DNA from: Paraphysomonas bandaiensis
Lineage: Eukaryota; Chrysophyceae
Direction: 5' to 3'
NCBI GenBank assembly: GCA_965644295.1
Contig: CBFFRP010000110.1
Location: 98,787 to 162,786 of the forward strand
Length of the DNA stretch: 64,000 nucleotides
Shown: piece after piece, positions 23,621 to 37,719 of the stretch
Numbering within the stretch: position 1 is the stretch's first letter
How the letters are laid out: every line of letters starts with the position of its first letter
Program-made: the position numbers and the translations under genes
Notes under the pieces: model-generated
Database searches by the model: none
What the model was told of the DNA's origin: nothing
What the model saw: the letters and a program-made list of their open reading frames with translations, nothing else

Positions 23621-25897
23621 TCATCTGTAGTATTCTTGAAGTTGTTTCGAAATCCAGAATATGAAGATAGATTGCTTTTAAAAGTTGGCTTAATATTTTG
23701 TGGTTTCTACTATATAATTGCGTAATAATATAATATTATATTGAAATCACGTACATATTATTATTTATGACTGTCAATATTAGTTAACCCCACCTCGGAG
23801 TACTGTCTTTTTTATACTGGAAGGGATATATGAGGCTTACCCTGGTGGGCTACATTCAATATTAGGTGAGATTTTCATAAGTATTTTTACAGTAGATTTA
23901 TATGAAAAGTAAAAATATAATACAATATTTTAGTAAAATATATTTAAAATATATATAAGTTGAACTACAAAGTATTGACTTGTTGGTGAATCGTAAATAA
24001 TGATTAGAGATTACAGATGTAACATGTCGATACATTGCACTATATGTGTGTGGATATGCATGCATGGGATATGATATCCATTTATTCAAGATACGTCGTG
24101 CGTATGCAATAAGGAAACTACGGAAGTGAAGTTTATACTTCAACTATATAAATATAAAACAACTAAATTGTTCATAAATCTCAAGAGAGGCAAATGCAGC
24201 TATATATGAGAATATGATAATATATTATTTTAACCTATGATTCAAATTATAATTTGGCAAGAAGAATTTTTATTTTTATTAAAATTTCTTGAAATTTTTG
24301 ATTGGTAAGTTTCTGAATATAAAAAATAAGCTTAAATAATAAGCTCTCTAGTCATACGATACTCAATCTAGAATCTAGAATATATATATACGTTTCAATC
24401 GCTAGTGTCACACTCTATTTTAAGTTCATAAGTCAGGAAGAAGAATCGGAGGAAGGCTAGCTGACTATACAGGATAAATTCCGAAGTCTGCTGACTATAA
24501 TATATATTATTATGCGGCTCACGTTAGTTTCCCGTTTCCCGGAGAAATATCTCCAGTACTTATCCCCCAGAACACGTCCAATATGTACGAGTTCGAATTT
24601 GTTGAGGGTGACGAGCATATATTACTTTTACTTAAAATTATTTTATATAGCTTGTTGTGTGTGATTAGTTTTTTATTTTAAGCTTTATAATATAATATGT
24701 TGTAATATGTATAATGTTATCACCAATTATAAATTACTGATGTATGTCTAAATGCATGCATTTTGTGTCACGAACTTACCGTGTGCTATTTTTACAGGGT
24801 GTGATACGGACAAGATCACAACTCAGCACTTCGGAGTACTATGTGCGAATCACAAATATCCCGCTCCAGGAATTCTAAACGAGGTGCGTATTAGATGTGC
24901 CATCGTGATGTTGTACACATCATAATATGATAATAATATAGTGAGGTATGATGCTCTCTGTGTATTATTGTAATAACCAGCTATTGGGTTATTCTATACT
25001 ATGAGCTCTCTATTGTGTACATATGTGCTTATGCTTGTACATATTCCATGTTTGAAAGGGAAACATACGATTATTACGAGTATAGTCAAGCACCAGAATA
25101 GTCATACAGCATGAGGCCGCACTCACGCCTTAAAGAGTTTCTAAGCAACATAGAGTCCACCCTGTGAACCCAATATGCAGGGCGGGTCAACTGCTCTCAA
25201 TTATCCATCCTCTGAGCACTGTATACTCCTGCAGTACTTACCAAACATCAGAGTCTATCGGCAGCAAGCGTGCGAGATGTCATGCAAAAGAAGATGCTCT
25301 TCTATTTCGTGTGCGCATTTATACTCTACAGTTATGTGAGCATATGATAGTATATATCATGTAAGATATGTGCACTTGATGTCTATTAATCACACAGCCA
25401 GCTGCTATAATGCTACAATATAAGTGTCAGAAAAACTCCTACAATAGAGTTTTTATAGTAAAAACAGGGATTTTAATATAAATACTTCCACTTTTATGCT
25501 AAAAACCTATATCGCGATTTCCCATTCGCGGACCATTATATTGCTGTTATATCGCGAGTGCGCTGTACCTCACTTATCGTACAATATCCTGAGAATCATA
25601 TATTGGCTTTGAATATTTGAATTCGTATTTTCGAAAAATACAGTTTGTTACTACAATGTATTTATACGAGAGTGTTGATTTTGTACACAGTGGAGCAGAG
25701 CAGACTCTCTCTGTATCTGAGATGTGAGACGAGCCATTAAGACATCTGCTATCGCCTGTGGAGGTATGGAATAGCTACGGCTGCGGACATCACAGAGGAA
25801 GAAATATACAAGTAGTAGCTATCTTGTTTGTTTGTAGGACGGAAGTTATATAGTCTGTGGACTTTTTCGCACTTATTATAGTAATTGATATCAAACC
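23621..25897. other. Long gene-poor stretch with foldback fragments
   Basis: AT-rich. Around 24515-24585 is an internal piece of the foldback family (GCGGCTCACGTTAGTTTCC, GGAGAAATATCTCCAGTACTTATCCCCCAGAACAC in decayed form). A spliced-exon-like island is at 24797-24882 (acceptor TTTTTACAG, donor GAG|GTGCGT). Nothing else recognisable up to the polymerase gene. Confidence 0.4.
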
Positions 25898-28800
25898 ATG
25901 TCAGCACAGTCTAGGTCTAAATCCAGATATCAGAGCCAATTGCGCGGCAAGTCAAAGGGACCATCCAGCGCATCTATAGATCGTAGGGGTTGGGGACGAG
26001 TAAGCGGAGGAGGAAACTTTAAGCAACAAAAGGAAGGTGATGCTATTGATTCATCATTTGGGTTCGATAGATATACGGAGGTATTGATATTCATGAGATT
26101 CTGTGCAGTGTTTTACACTTTTCAGGGCAAAAGTCGGTTAGGTTGGCTACTAAATTATTTACCTACGGTAAGCAGCTTTAAAAGTTCCCATATGATACTC
26201 TAATTTCACCTGCCCGATGAACGTAATAGTCCATGCCGGACGAAACTGGTAGAGAGAGAAGTGGAATGGATTTATATTTCATTGACCGCAATGGAGAAAA
26301 TTTCAAGTCTACTGTGTTATTTGCACCTTATTTTTACGTGGATGTCAAGGACCAGAAGCATATCCCAGAATTGTTGCAACATTTGCAAAAGCGATATGAA
26401 GGCTGCTATCTGGAGCAGTGTGACTTAGAAGACTTAGATATGGCCAATCACCTTTCGGGGAAAACCCACCGATTCTTGAAAATATCCTTTGGAACAGTAT
26501 CAGAATTAACTGAATGCAGATCGGAATTAAGGTGTTAGTACATTAATTAAAAATGCATTAACACTAAGATTATTTCAGGTCGGCAGTTGAAAAAAATTGT
26601 AAAGTAAATGCTGCCGATGTTGATGGAGAGTGGATATCTGGCCATATGAAAGACAAAAATATATCAGATCCTCTCGAATACATTGTAGACCTTCGTGAAT
26701 ATGATGTTCCATATCCAGTCAGATGTAGTATTGATTTGGATTTAAGGGTCGGTGCATGGTACATTGTAACACCTGAACAGGTAGAGCACGAGAGCAATAT
26801 TTGTGACGATGTTTATAATCCGAGTTGTAGGGGTCTGAGTCTTGCACCGTTGAAGCACAAAAAGACTTTTTAGAGCTTGGCGAGCCTAGGTACTATCCTG
26901 TTACGTTCGATAGAGATTGTACATTAATATCTGACGTTGTGAATTTGTATAAAGGATTCTAGCATTTGATATAGAGTGTGAGAAATCACCACTAAAGTTT
27001 CCTAATGCTGAGTCGGACAGAATATATATGATCTCTTACATGGTCAACAAACAGGGTTTTTTAATAGTTAACAGGTAGTGCGAATCAATTTAGTGTATGG
27101 TATTCGCGTGTTATGCTCGATTGTTCAGGGAAATTGTCTCGGAAGATATTAGTGACTTTGAATATACTCCACTCTCGAAGTACCCCGGCCCTTTCCATAT
27201 ATTTAATGTAGCTAGCGAGGAGATGCTGTTAAAGAAGTTCGTTTCTCATGTACAGGTTAGTTAGTTAACTTTTGCATATAAATATTGATAAAATGTAACA
27301 GGAGTTACGCCCACACGTGGTTGTGACATACAACGGAGATTTCTTTGACTGGCCATTTCTGGATTGTCGGTGCTCCTTGTATGGCATTTCTCTGTACAGA
27401 GAACTTGGCATTAAAGGAAGCGGTGGTATGGCGTTCTTTGTTTTGATATTTTATAGCATGTTAACGTTGTACATAGCCCGCTTAGTTAATGGAAAAATTG
27501 AAGCGTCGTCGGACGGGGAATACACCGGACGTTGCATGGTTCACCTGGATGCGTTTTGTTGGGTGAAACGAGACTCCTATTTACCGCAAGGAAATCAGGG
27601 TTTGAAGGCAGTCACAAGATGTAAACTAGGGTATGATCCTGTTGAAGTTGACCCAGAGGACATGCTCAAACTTGCTAAAGAGCGTCCGGATTATATGGCA
27701 TCTTATTCGGTGTCTGATGCTGTTGCTACGTATTATTTGTATACTACGTACGTACACAATTTTATCTTTAGCTTGAGCACCATTATTCCAATGGGTCCAG
27801 AGGATGTTCTGCGTAAGGGTTCCGGTACTTTATGTGAAGCATTGTTAATGGTTCAGGCGTTTAAAGGAAATATAGTTTGCCCAAACAAGCAAGTCGAGAG
27901 TCTGGAATCGTATTATAACGGGCATTTGCTGGATTCAGAGACATATATTGGTGGACACGTCGAGTGCTTAGAAGCTGGCATTTTCCGGGCTGATATATCA
28001 AATAAATTTAGTTTAGTTCCGTCAGCACTACAGACATTGATTGATCATATTGATAGAGATCTTACTTTTGCCCTGGAAGTCGAAAACGGTGTTCAACGTT
28101 CTGAAGTTAGCAATTATGATGAAGTGAAACAAGATATAATTATGTCACTCGAAATGCTTCGGGATTGCCCAGTTCGCGAAGAAATGCCAATGATATACCA
28201 CCTTGATGTTGGGGCTATGTATCCGAATATTATATTAACTAATCGGTTGCAGCCTAGTTCAATTGTTAGTCAAAATGATTGTGCGTCATGTGATTTTAAC
28301 CGAGCTGAGAACAATTGCAAACGAGACATGTCTTGGTCGTGGAGAGGAGATTTTAGTCCAGCATTGTTTTCTGATTACAACTCTGTAAAACGTCAACTAG
28401 CACATGAACGTATTGGGAATAAGTTCTACTCTGAGCTCTCTGATAAAGAGCAGATTAGCATAGCAAGAAGCAGGTTGAAGCAATACAGTCTAAAAGCTTA
28501 TAATAAAACTAAGATAACAAAGATTGAGGAGCGTGTGAATACGGTATGTATGCGTGAGAATAGTTTTTACGTGGATACAGTCCGCGCATTCCGAGATCGT
28601 CGATATGATTACAAATTACTGACAAAGAAATGGAAAGGAAAACGTATAGCCGCAGAAAAAAGTGGGGACGCTGTTGCCAAGAAGGCTGCTGAATCGAAAG
28701 AAGTACTCATGGATTCTTTGCAAGTGGCTCATAAATGCATTTTGAATTCGTTTTACGGTTATGTAATGCGAAAAGGAGCAAGATGGCGGTCAATGGAAAT

Positions 28801-31800
28801 GGCGGGAATAGTGACGCACACTGGAGCTGCGCTGATTACTCAGGCCAGAATTTTGGTGGAACAAGTTGGCAGACCACTAGAATTAGATACTGATGGTATA
28901 TGGTGTATACTGCCGTCATCTTTTCCTCAAGAATACAAGTTCATTAAGCGATCTGGTGGCTCCGTAAATATCGACTATCCGTGTGTGATGTTAAATGCTG
29001 ACGTTCATGATAGATACACGAATCATCAATATCAGGATCTTCAAAAGTCTAATATAAAAAAAGGTTTACCGAAATATACGACTCATTCAGAATGCTCGAT
29101 ATACTTCGAGCTGGATGGACCGTACAAAGCCATGGTGCTTCCAGCGTCACCTGAAGAAGGAAAACTATTGAAGAAGAAGTATGTAGTTTTTAACTTTGAT
29201 AACACTATTGCCGAGCTGAAGGGATTTGAGCTTAAGCGGCGGGGCGAGCTCGAGCTTGTTAAGATATTTCAGTCCCAAGTGTTCGATAAGTTTTTGTGTG
29301 GTTCTTCTCTTCAAGAGAGTTATGATGCCGTTGGAAAAGTTGGTAATCAGTGGCTTGATATCCTTGATTCGCGCGGTATAAATGTCGATGATGATGAATT
29401 ATTGGAACTTATTAGCGAGCGCAAAACTATATCGAAGACCCTGGACGATTATGAAGGGAGGAAAGCCACTTCACTCACAACTGCCGAGAGATTATCTGAC
29501 TTTCTTGGAGCTGAAATGGTAAAAGATAAAGGATTGAATTGCAACTTGATCATATCTCGACTTCCTGCTGGTGCCCCCGTAACTGACCGAGCTATTCCTG
29601 TTGCAATATTTTCCGCAGAACCTGGTGTCAAGACATACTATCTTCGCAAGTGGTTAAAGGATCCTTTTTTGGACTGCGATGACTTTAGAGATGTAGTAGA
29701 CTGGGATTATTATAAGGACCGCCTCGGTTAGTCAGCTATATAGTTGTTCCTATAACGCTTTAACAATAATGTAGGAAAAAGTATTCAAAAGATAATTACG
29801 ATACCTGCAGGAATGCAACGGATCGCAAACCCATGTCCTCGAGTTGAACATCCAGTATGGGTTAAGCGAATTTTACAGGAAAAATTTTCAGGCTTGAAAC
29901 AGGCCACGATTGCAGCAATGTTCAAGTCGAAAGGGGGTGCTTTGGGCTTGAAGCCAGTGAGCGTATTACACAATACTCCTGGTACAGTTGGATCTGGCAA
30001 TTACACGGGTATGCTTAAGGATTTTGTACTGACCGTTTAAATGCTTTATTCCAGAATTAAATGAATACGTTCCTGAAGGCGATCGTAGCATTGGTGATAT
30101 TGAAGACGCTGCATCGCTGGAAGTGCGCAAAGCACCTGGTAGAGCAACTGCACACCTGTTTAAGTCGAGGACGGCCGCTTCGAAGACTGGAAAGATAGTA
30201 TTGGGTGTAGATAATGCTGATGAGGAAAAAATGGACGTCGATGAGCCAAAAGTTCATCCTGTGATGGATATAATTCCACAAAGCACGACAGCGTTAAACG
30301 AATGGTTACTCTTACGGAAGCGTGAATGGAAATTATTGCGCGCGCAATCTAAGCAGAGTAAAACTGATAATCTCTATGGGTTTGGCAGGAGATACGAAAA
30401 CCAGGAAGTTGAAATTTCAAAAAGGCCAATGGGTATTGGAGATCTAATTAAGAATGCCTCTCTTGCAGTTGTTCATGGAGTATGGCAAATAGTCGAAATA
30501 CAAGAAATCGATACCCCAGGTGTATTCGCTATTTGGGCGTTCACTCGGGCCACGCAATTACAAAAATTATATATAAGTGTACCTAGAATTATATTTGTCA
30601 ATTGTCTGGGTGGAGAAGCTGAAAAGACTGCGAAAGAAAAGTTGGGCGGCCGTGTTGTTGGGAAAGAGCTTCCCCACGGAAGGCCTGTTCAGCAACTCTA
30701 TGAAATTCATCTTCCTGAGCACAAGTATATTCGTAATGAAAAAACCTTGAGTCAATTTCTCTGTGACCCTGACGTTGAGGGTGTATATGAAACTAAAACG
30801 CCATTGCTATTTCGTGCAATTTCTCGGCTGGGGTGCATTTCCAGTGTAGTCCACCAACCTCACACAGATTTGAATGAAGGCAGCTCTCCGAACAACCCGT
30901 TTAAAATAAAGGATTTGCAATTTTTGAATGTTTCGGCTAATAAATACATGGAACCAGAAAGTGCAGTGTTCAAAAATATGTTCTTGTACTTTTGCATGGA
31001 CTCCAATCGAAAGGAGATTGGTGCACTTGGTTTGTTCATAATTCCTGAGCCTCGCATCGCCCTATCAAGTGGTTCTGAAGCATTTACGGCCAAGGCGTAT
31101 ATATGGATATCTCAACCTCGAGGAGCAGTTAGTGATAAGCCCCCACTTCAAAGAATATTCAGAAGGTTTTGTCCTGACGAGCGTTGTTCATGCAAGTTCA
31201 CCAGCTACAATGTGTCATCCCCTTCTGAGGCTTTTTCATCCTGTAATGAAGTTTTAGCAGCGTATGTTAGAGAAAGAAAAGGCCCAACAGTTGTAGTATC
31301 GCAAGGTAATACCATTGGATGCAGACAACTTTGTATAATGTAATATAGGTATATATGATGCTCGTGGGTGGCGACGTCGTATGCCTCTACTGCACGAATT
31401 TCCTCTTGTAGCAATGCCTTCAAATTCGTAAGCTATATTGCTGTTAATGACACACATGCTTATGACAAATACTCGACCTTTAGGAAAGACGAAAACTTCC
31501 CGGCTATTTCTTGGCAAATGCGAATTTGCAATATAATGATCCAGAGATTTCTTCTATACCCGCAATGGTTAGATGACCGTATAAGCTGTGCGCGTTACGC
31601 ACATGTACCTGTGGGTAATAGCTATCGCCAACAACGTAGCGCATGGGAGTTAAATTGTTCTATGGTATAGGAAATCTTGGTAGAGACGTTAATATGACTA
31701 TGGGCGATGTGTTTTTTGCGCGACAACTTGAGGTATTAATACTATATTGCCAATTAGAACTTGGTAATGAGGTTTTTAGCACAATCGCCATCTTTTATGG

Positions 31801-34455
31801 GCTTCTCCTGGACATTTACCGGACCTAGGTGGCAGTGAGCATGACTTGCACAGGTGGTTTCTCGTATAATAGTACTGAAGAAATACTCATGTAAAGGGTT
31901 CGCAGCGTGTGGAGTGATTCTATTGACCAGCAAGTCATCTCTGAACCAGGAGCGTACAGAAGCATATGCGTTGAGCTTGAAGTAATGCAAAATTAATAAT
32001 TAAGCATCATGTGATGGTAGTTGCAGGTGATTGGCCTCGCTGTCGCTGCGATAATGGGCTCAGGAATGCTCGACGCTCAAGGCATTACAGCCATTTCAAC
32101 CGTACAATCATCAGGAGAAAGAAATTTTGATACATCGACGTCTTCTAATGACTCTGCATGCGCTCGTGCGTTTAAGTATGTCAAATACTCGGCCTTATAA
32201 TTACTAAACTTTGTTCGCAGTCTTCTTAAAGCCGCCGTAACCAAATGGATTCACGATCTCGAAGTCAAAGGTGAAATATATCTTTGATGGGCATCTTTAC
32301 CCTCATCCGTAAGTTTGTGTAGGGGACCTTCATGCACATTCTTTGCTCATGGGCCTCTATAGATACTTATGTGGGCGAGGGCAGTCATTGATGCACGATC
32401 CTCTGCTGTATCGGTGGGCATAACTTCTTTTCCATTTCACACTTTTTTGTGATATTTAAAAACAGCGTCGTGTACCTTCTAATGTCGAAGTTATTTTCGC
32501 GACTAATGGCCGAGTTTCGTCGTTTGGGGAGCCATGTGATATATGCCGACTTCTATCGAATTGTTATCGCGACGAATCGCTATGTAATTTTTTATATGAA
32601 TTACGTATGTTTATCTGATTATTTATATAGGATTATGATGCAGCGCTGGAATATATTGAATTTGTTATGGGTGCTATAATGGATCGTGATCTCTTCCGTT
32701 GCTTACAGGTTTTGTGTTGTTATTTCTACTGATGTTTACTGCTCAACAACATTAGGTGAATGTGAAGAAGGTTTGGGAGCAGCTCTTGTGGTTAGACTCT
32801 GCCAATTGGAGTGGCATATCTATTAGAAACGAGGAAGTAGGTGATGCTGATAGTGCAGTTCTACATAGAACTGATGATATTATCGACTCCGTGGAAGAAA
32901 ATTCTCTCATGCCTATTGATAACACTGAGTCGGCGGAGTATGACAGTGATAATTCCAACGATCAACTAATAAGAAAGAATGAATATGACTTCCTTGATGA
33001 AATTAATAATTCTACTGCTGTGCACAATGACGATGAGTTTTCAGTTTCGGAAATGGCTGAAGGCCAAGAAGATACTGCTGGGCCATTTCCAACCGAGAAA
33101 TATCTCAAAACAAGTTGTATTGAGGGGAGTTGGGATATAATGTCGTACCTACCAAGTGGAGCTGCAACTTTCCTTCGGCATGCTATAGGTGTGTGGTCCA
33201 TGTTGATGTCAAAGATAATTACAACTGTTTTCCTCTAAACCATAGATCAATTTTTACTTGTTTTTCGAGAACAATGGATTATGACAGTTGAGAGTAAAGA
33301 TGAATATAAATGTGGTGATATGTATCGTAAGGTAAACAACCTAATTTAATTGTTTACAAGTTTATATTTTTTGGAAGGGTAACACGTCATCAATTGATTA
33401 CCAAGACTGTCTGGATTCAGTTAATATGTATATGCAAAGTCTTATCCGTCATCGACTCGGGGCTCAACTCCTTCAGACTGTGGATGTTTTACTCCACCAA
33501 AATAGTGTCTCAAGAGGGTCTGATGGTGGTACGTACTCTTCTGCAATGTCTGGGGTCTTGTAATACGGATGTTACTCCAGGGTTTCAGAGTTCTATTGGT
33601 AGCAGCCATAATGTATGTCATTTTACTGTGCATTTCGTGGATAAATTGTGTTACAGGTAGCATTGAACTTTGTCAAATTTATCACTAAAATCTTGGCATT
33701 GGACACTGCACTTGTCGACGAGGTCGCCAGTTTACGGCGAACCCTTCTGACTCAGGTTTGGACATCTACCTTGTGATTATTTTTTAATTATAGTTTTCAG
33801 CTTAACATGAAAGAATTCAATTCACTAAGCGAGTTCGAAGACCCGTCGTCTTCATATGTACTCAGAGATATTGTATGCTCTTATTGCAATACCTGTAGGG
33901 ACATTGATCTTTTGCGAGACCCAGTTATCACAGGCAAGGAACGATTGAAGGATGCAAGCTTGGATACAGACTACATTGAGTCGAACGTTGCGGACGGAGA
34001 AGCTTATGGATTTAAGTCGAATTGGCAGTGCACTTGTTGTGGGAATATGTATAATGTCGTAGAAGTTGAACACAGACTAATTGAAGATGTTGAAGCTATG
34101 ACTGCAGCTTTTCTGCTTCAGGTAGTGTCTCTGAAGGAGTGTTTATTGTGGTAACTTTCGCTGTAGGACTTTCGGTGTTCGAAAACGCTATCTGTAAACA
34201 CAAAGCTGTGCTCATCCATGTCAGGTATGAGAGAATACGCCCATATATCTTTACTAATTAAACGCGCAGATCTTTGCGCTTCTCTCACCATGGACATTCC
34301 ACCCACGAAAATACGAGATGATCTTAACGTATTATTAAAGGTTGTATTTGTTCTTCTTGTGCGTAGACAATAATACTTTGCTGTAGGTTGCACAGGGTCA
34401 TAGGTTTGAATGGCTTGAAGACACAATTTTGACATATCTTTCTGTAAAAAATTAA
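25898..34455 (+). CDS. POLE: DNA polymerase epsilon catalytic subunit
   Basis: Thirty exons give about 2,376 residues; the largest are 27477-29726 and 30055-31305 and introns are mostly 43-65 nt. The N-terminal half is the leading-strand polymerase: exonuclease motifs FDIE (about 268), NGDFFDWP (about 357) and YSVSDA (about 461); polymerase motif [12 protein letters not shown] (about 628), motif B NSFYGYV (about 809) and motif C LDTDGIW (about 856), the epsilon-specific form. The palm Cys cluster (CASCDFN...C) is present. All catalytic acidic residues are there, so proofreading and synthesis look intact. The C-terminal half is the inactive second polymerase fold, ending in a zinc CysA motif (CSYCNTC...CTCC) and a CysB region in which two of four cysteines are missing. 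The gene works at the nuclear replication fork with the CMG helicase. Intron 27426-27476 is 51 nt and has no stop. Confidence 0.96.
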
Positions 34456-35120
34456 TACAAGAGATAAACTTTGTTAGAATGTGCGGTCCTCATTATTAGC
34501 TTCGCACACCTACACAAATTCGTTGCCGTTTTTTCCCACGAACATGAATCATCGGTCTTGCAGAGACAGTATAGGTGTGGTACTTCTAGAATTTATTGAC
34601 ACAGGATTGAATATGTTCCGTAAAATACGAACTCCTACACTCCTACTGCTGTATAGAAAATGGAAGGTTTACCGAGTCATTGAGATGTGGGAAAAAGATG
34701 ATGACGTAGATGAGAATATTATATGACAAGCAGTAGCTCGAAGCCTTAGATAGGGTCTTACCGGACGCACACAAGGCAATAGTTATAAATTATACAGGAA
34801 TATAGGGAACAGATATTTCGATCATGAGAGATAGATATTAATCAACTGAACCATTAAACTTTTGTAGTAATCAATTGTTTTAAATTATAATCAATAGCAC
34901 TTATCATTCGTCGACATTAGCTAAATTTTACTTCTCACCAGTGCCAATCGATATTATCAGATCTTAGATAGACACGATCTTATACAGTCAATGACTACTG
35001 GACCTATCGCAATCGTGGGAATTTTACAATTTTGTGAGAAAATCTCGGAGATTTTACGGTATTTAAAATCCGAAAGTAAAACGAATCGATTTGAAATGCC
35101 CTTGAGACGGGCCCATTCCA
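34456..35120. other. Intergenic, no gene seen
   Basis: Downstream of POLE, convergent with the ankyrin+WW gene. AT-rich; only short frames without resemblance to known families. Confidence 0.4.
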
Positions 35121-35127
35121 AAATACC

Positions 35128-35405
35128 TGTATTTTCGTCAAGGCCCAAAGACATCTACACAAGTGACACCTCTTATTAGTTCCCTCTTGTACCATTAGGC
35201 TATGAGTGGGCAGAAAATTATCTGCTGACTATATATGCGGCTCACGTTAGTTTCCGGAGAAATATCTCTGGCACTTATCCCCCACAGAACACCACCAAAA
35301 GGGGCTCAAAGCAGCTTTCGTAGCGCCAAATACTTGGATATCAGAGTTAAGCACTAGTTAGTTTGTTTTACTACATTAGTTCTGACTCTTACAGGACCTA
35401 TTGCT
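35128..35405. repeat. Foldback-family element, partial
   Basis: Left part (35140-35215: GCCCAAAGACATCTACACAAGTGACACCTCTTATTAGT in decayed form) matches the interior of the element at 52.8 kb and 61.8 kb. The right end is the inverted arm with TAGTTCTGACTCTTACA and AATTAGATATTCACTAC at 35379-35425. Non-coding, non-autonomous. Confidence 0.6.
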
Positions 35406-35572
35406 AATAATTAGATATTCACTACCAACCTGCTGCTGAAGTATCACACAGCGCATGAACACAACTAGTCATATGCCAATGACTATCGTGATGCAGTCAG
35501 CAAATAGAACAAATAACACAACATTATTTACAATTTTCACCCCAAAACTAGTTTTGGTACAAACAAAACATA

Positions 35573-37269
35573 CTAATGATAGAAACTCATTCCAAACGTC
35601 GCCGATTTAATCTCAGCACCGTTAACTTTTTGGAAATCCTTCGGTTCATTCCATTGACTTTGACGAGAAACCTGATATAGAGTAAATGAATTGAACAACC
35701 CACATATATAAACATGTCTCACCACGTTGTAATAAAATATACCACGTCCTCGTTTATCATTGTATTGAACCCATTGCCCCCAAGGACTCCTCTTTTTGTA
35801 GCCGCTGCCAAGAATATCCACCACCCCATCCTAAAAATACAGATATTTACTATAAAATTAGCTTAGGCTTCGTGATCTCACCTGCGCATTTCTTTTCTTC
35901 TCCGCTTCTAGCCTGGCGGCTTCAATTTCGGCCTATTCAATAGTTAAGAGAAACTACATTGTGTAACCACGACAACTCGATGGTAACTCACCTGCTTTTC
36001 CTCTTCTTCCAGACGTTTGTGAAGTTGAATCGCAGCATCACCAGACAATAACGCAAATGCAGATCCTCGACGTTGAACTTTGAAATCCAAGAGCGCATGA
36101 ACCAGTTCCATGTTCTGCGCCTTGCACGCAACAGACAATGGACTCTTTTTTTTACGATTCTCCGAGTTCGGGTCGGCCCCCTTCTGCAAGAGCATTTTGG
36201 ACATCTCATTTCCATACTCATTCAACTCCGCGGACAACAGTAGTGCAGTGTTACCATCAGAGTCTGTTGCGTTGATATGAATGCCAGACTTCGTTAGAAG
36301 ATACTTCACAGTGAGGTCGTTTTCGAATTCTACAGCTAGCATTAGTGGTGTTCTCCCAGTGACAATGGTATCGTTAATATCTGCTCCAGCAGCAATAAGG
36401 CTCACACATATTGGGGTCCAGCCCCACATTGCAGCGTAGTGTAAGGGAGTGTACCCATGGAAGTCCTGCACAAACCAATCAGAAGGTAAGTGTACACGAG
36501 ATATACTCACCTTACGCTTTACATCGGCCCCGTAATGAATCAACGTGTCGACGATGGCCTCGCGCTGCTTCGGCCCTCCAGGTTTTACCCAATCAGAAAG
36601 TGTCTCAACGCCTTCCGGCTTCTCCGCAATGGGGTTGCAATTTTCATCTAAGCCATACGTTAGACCCATGTATGTACCTGTAGGAGGAGTAAATACTAGG
36701 AACAGCGGTGTCCTTTTTCGATCGTTGAGTACATCTATGTCCACTTCAATATCATCAAATTCAGAGTGATTTTTAGGATCTAATATGAATGCAATCATTG
36801 CTGAGTACCCTTCCTGGCACGCAATATGAAGAAGGGTGTTTCCACCCCATCGATCCTTATACTTTCTGCGACACGATCAACCTGGTGTAGAGACTCTCTT
36901 ATACAAGTTACCTAGTAATCGTCTTAAAGCTGCTGATGACCTGATTTCTTAATTCCCTCATACTGCCTTGAGCTACAGAACCGGCAATTTTTGATAACTC
37001 TATTTAGAAGAGTCAGCAAAATAACAACTACACATACACAACATACTCTCATCCCTTGCATTCTTAGTTACATTCTGCATTAATGCATCTTTCTCGGTTC
37101 TTATGGCATCAATTAGACCAGAGAAATCATCACCGTCATGTCTTAAAAATTTCGTGATATTATACGCAAGTGAATTGCGTCGCCGTGTGTCACGTGTCTC
37201 ATTGTTGGCAACAATGGTACTTGTGTCAACTTTCTTTGCACGGAACAATCCACTCGCAGAACTACCCAT
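35573..37269 (-). CDS. Ankyrin-repeat protein with C-terminal WW domain
   Basis: Seven exons (37047-37269, 36912-36999, 36511-36865, 35992-36465, 35882-35932, 35723-35830, 35573-35671) give 465 residues. The N-terminus MGSSASGLF has Gly2 and Ser6, a good N-myristoylation signal. Ankyrin repeats follow: GGNTLLHIACQEGYSAMI, then after an insert HGYTPLHYAAMWGWTPIC, GRTPLMLAVEFENDL, GNTALLLSA and KKSPLSVACKAQNMEL. A short Glu/Lys helix (EEEEKQ...AEIEAARLEAEKKRNAQ) leads to a WW domain (GQWVQYN...GIFYYNVVSRQSQWNEP) with both Trp and the Pro. WW domains bind Pro-rich peptides, so this is likely a membrane-attached adaptor. The partner is unknown and I do not recognise a named ortholog. Divergent from Rpn5 across a microsatellite. 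Confidence 0.88.
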
Positions 37270-37685
37270 CCCTATACTATACCTTTAATAAGCATACCAT
37301 TGCTACGCAAAGCTCTTCAGGTGACTACGATAGGCCCCAGTTCTTTCATATTTTCAACAGGATGCATCTGATGTCATGCTGGATGTGCGCATATCAGCGA
37401 GCGATCTGCTTATTTTCTTAATCGTTTTACTGTACAGAGAATACAGCAGGCTAGTCCTACAGTATGTTGAGAGACTGTACGACATATTCGACATATAGGA
37501 GGATGCATTTCCTTCCTACTGCTCCATATGTTGTAGAAATTCTGTACTCTGTATTTCTGTTCACGAGTTATTTCGTACACACATACCCTGTATATACTGT
37601 ATGTATATGGATACTGTGTGCAACACTTTTTATACATACAGTAAAATACGTAGAGGAGTATGTATATGAATGCATATATGTTCTG

Positions 37686-37689
<4 letters not shown>

Positions 37690-37719
<30 letters not shown>

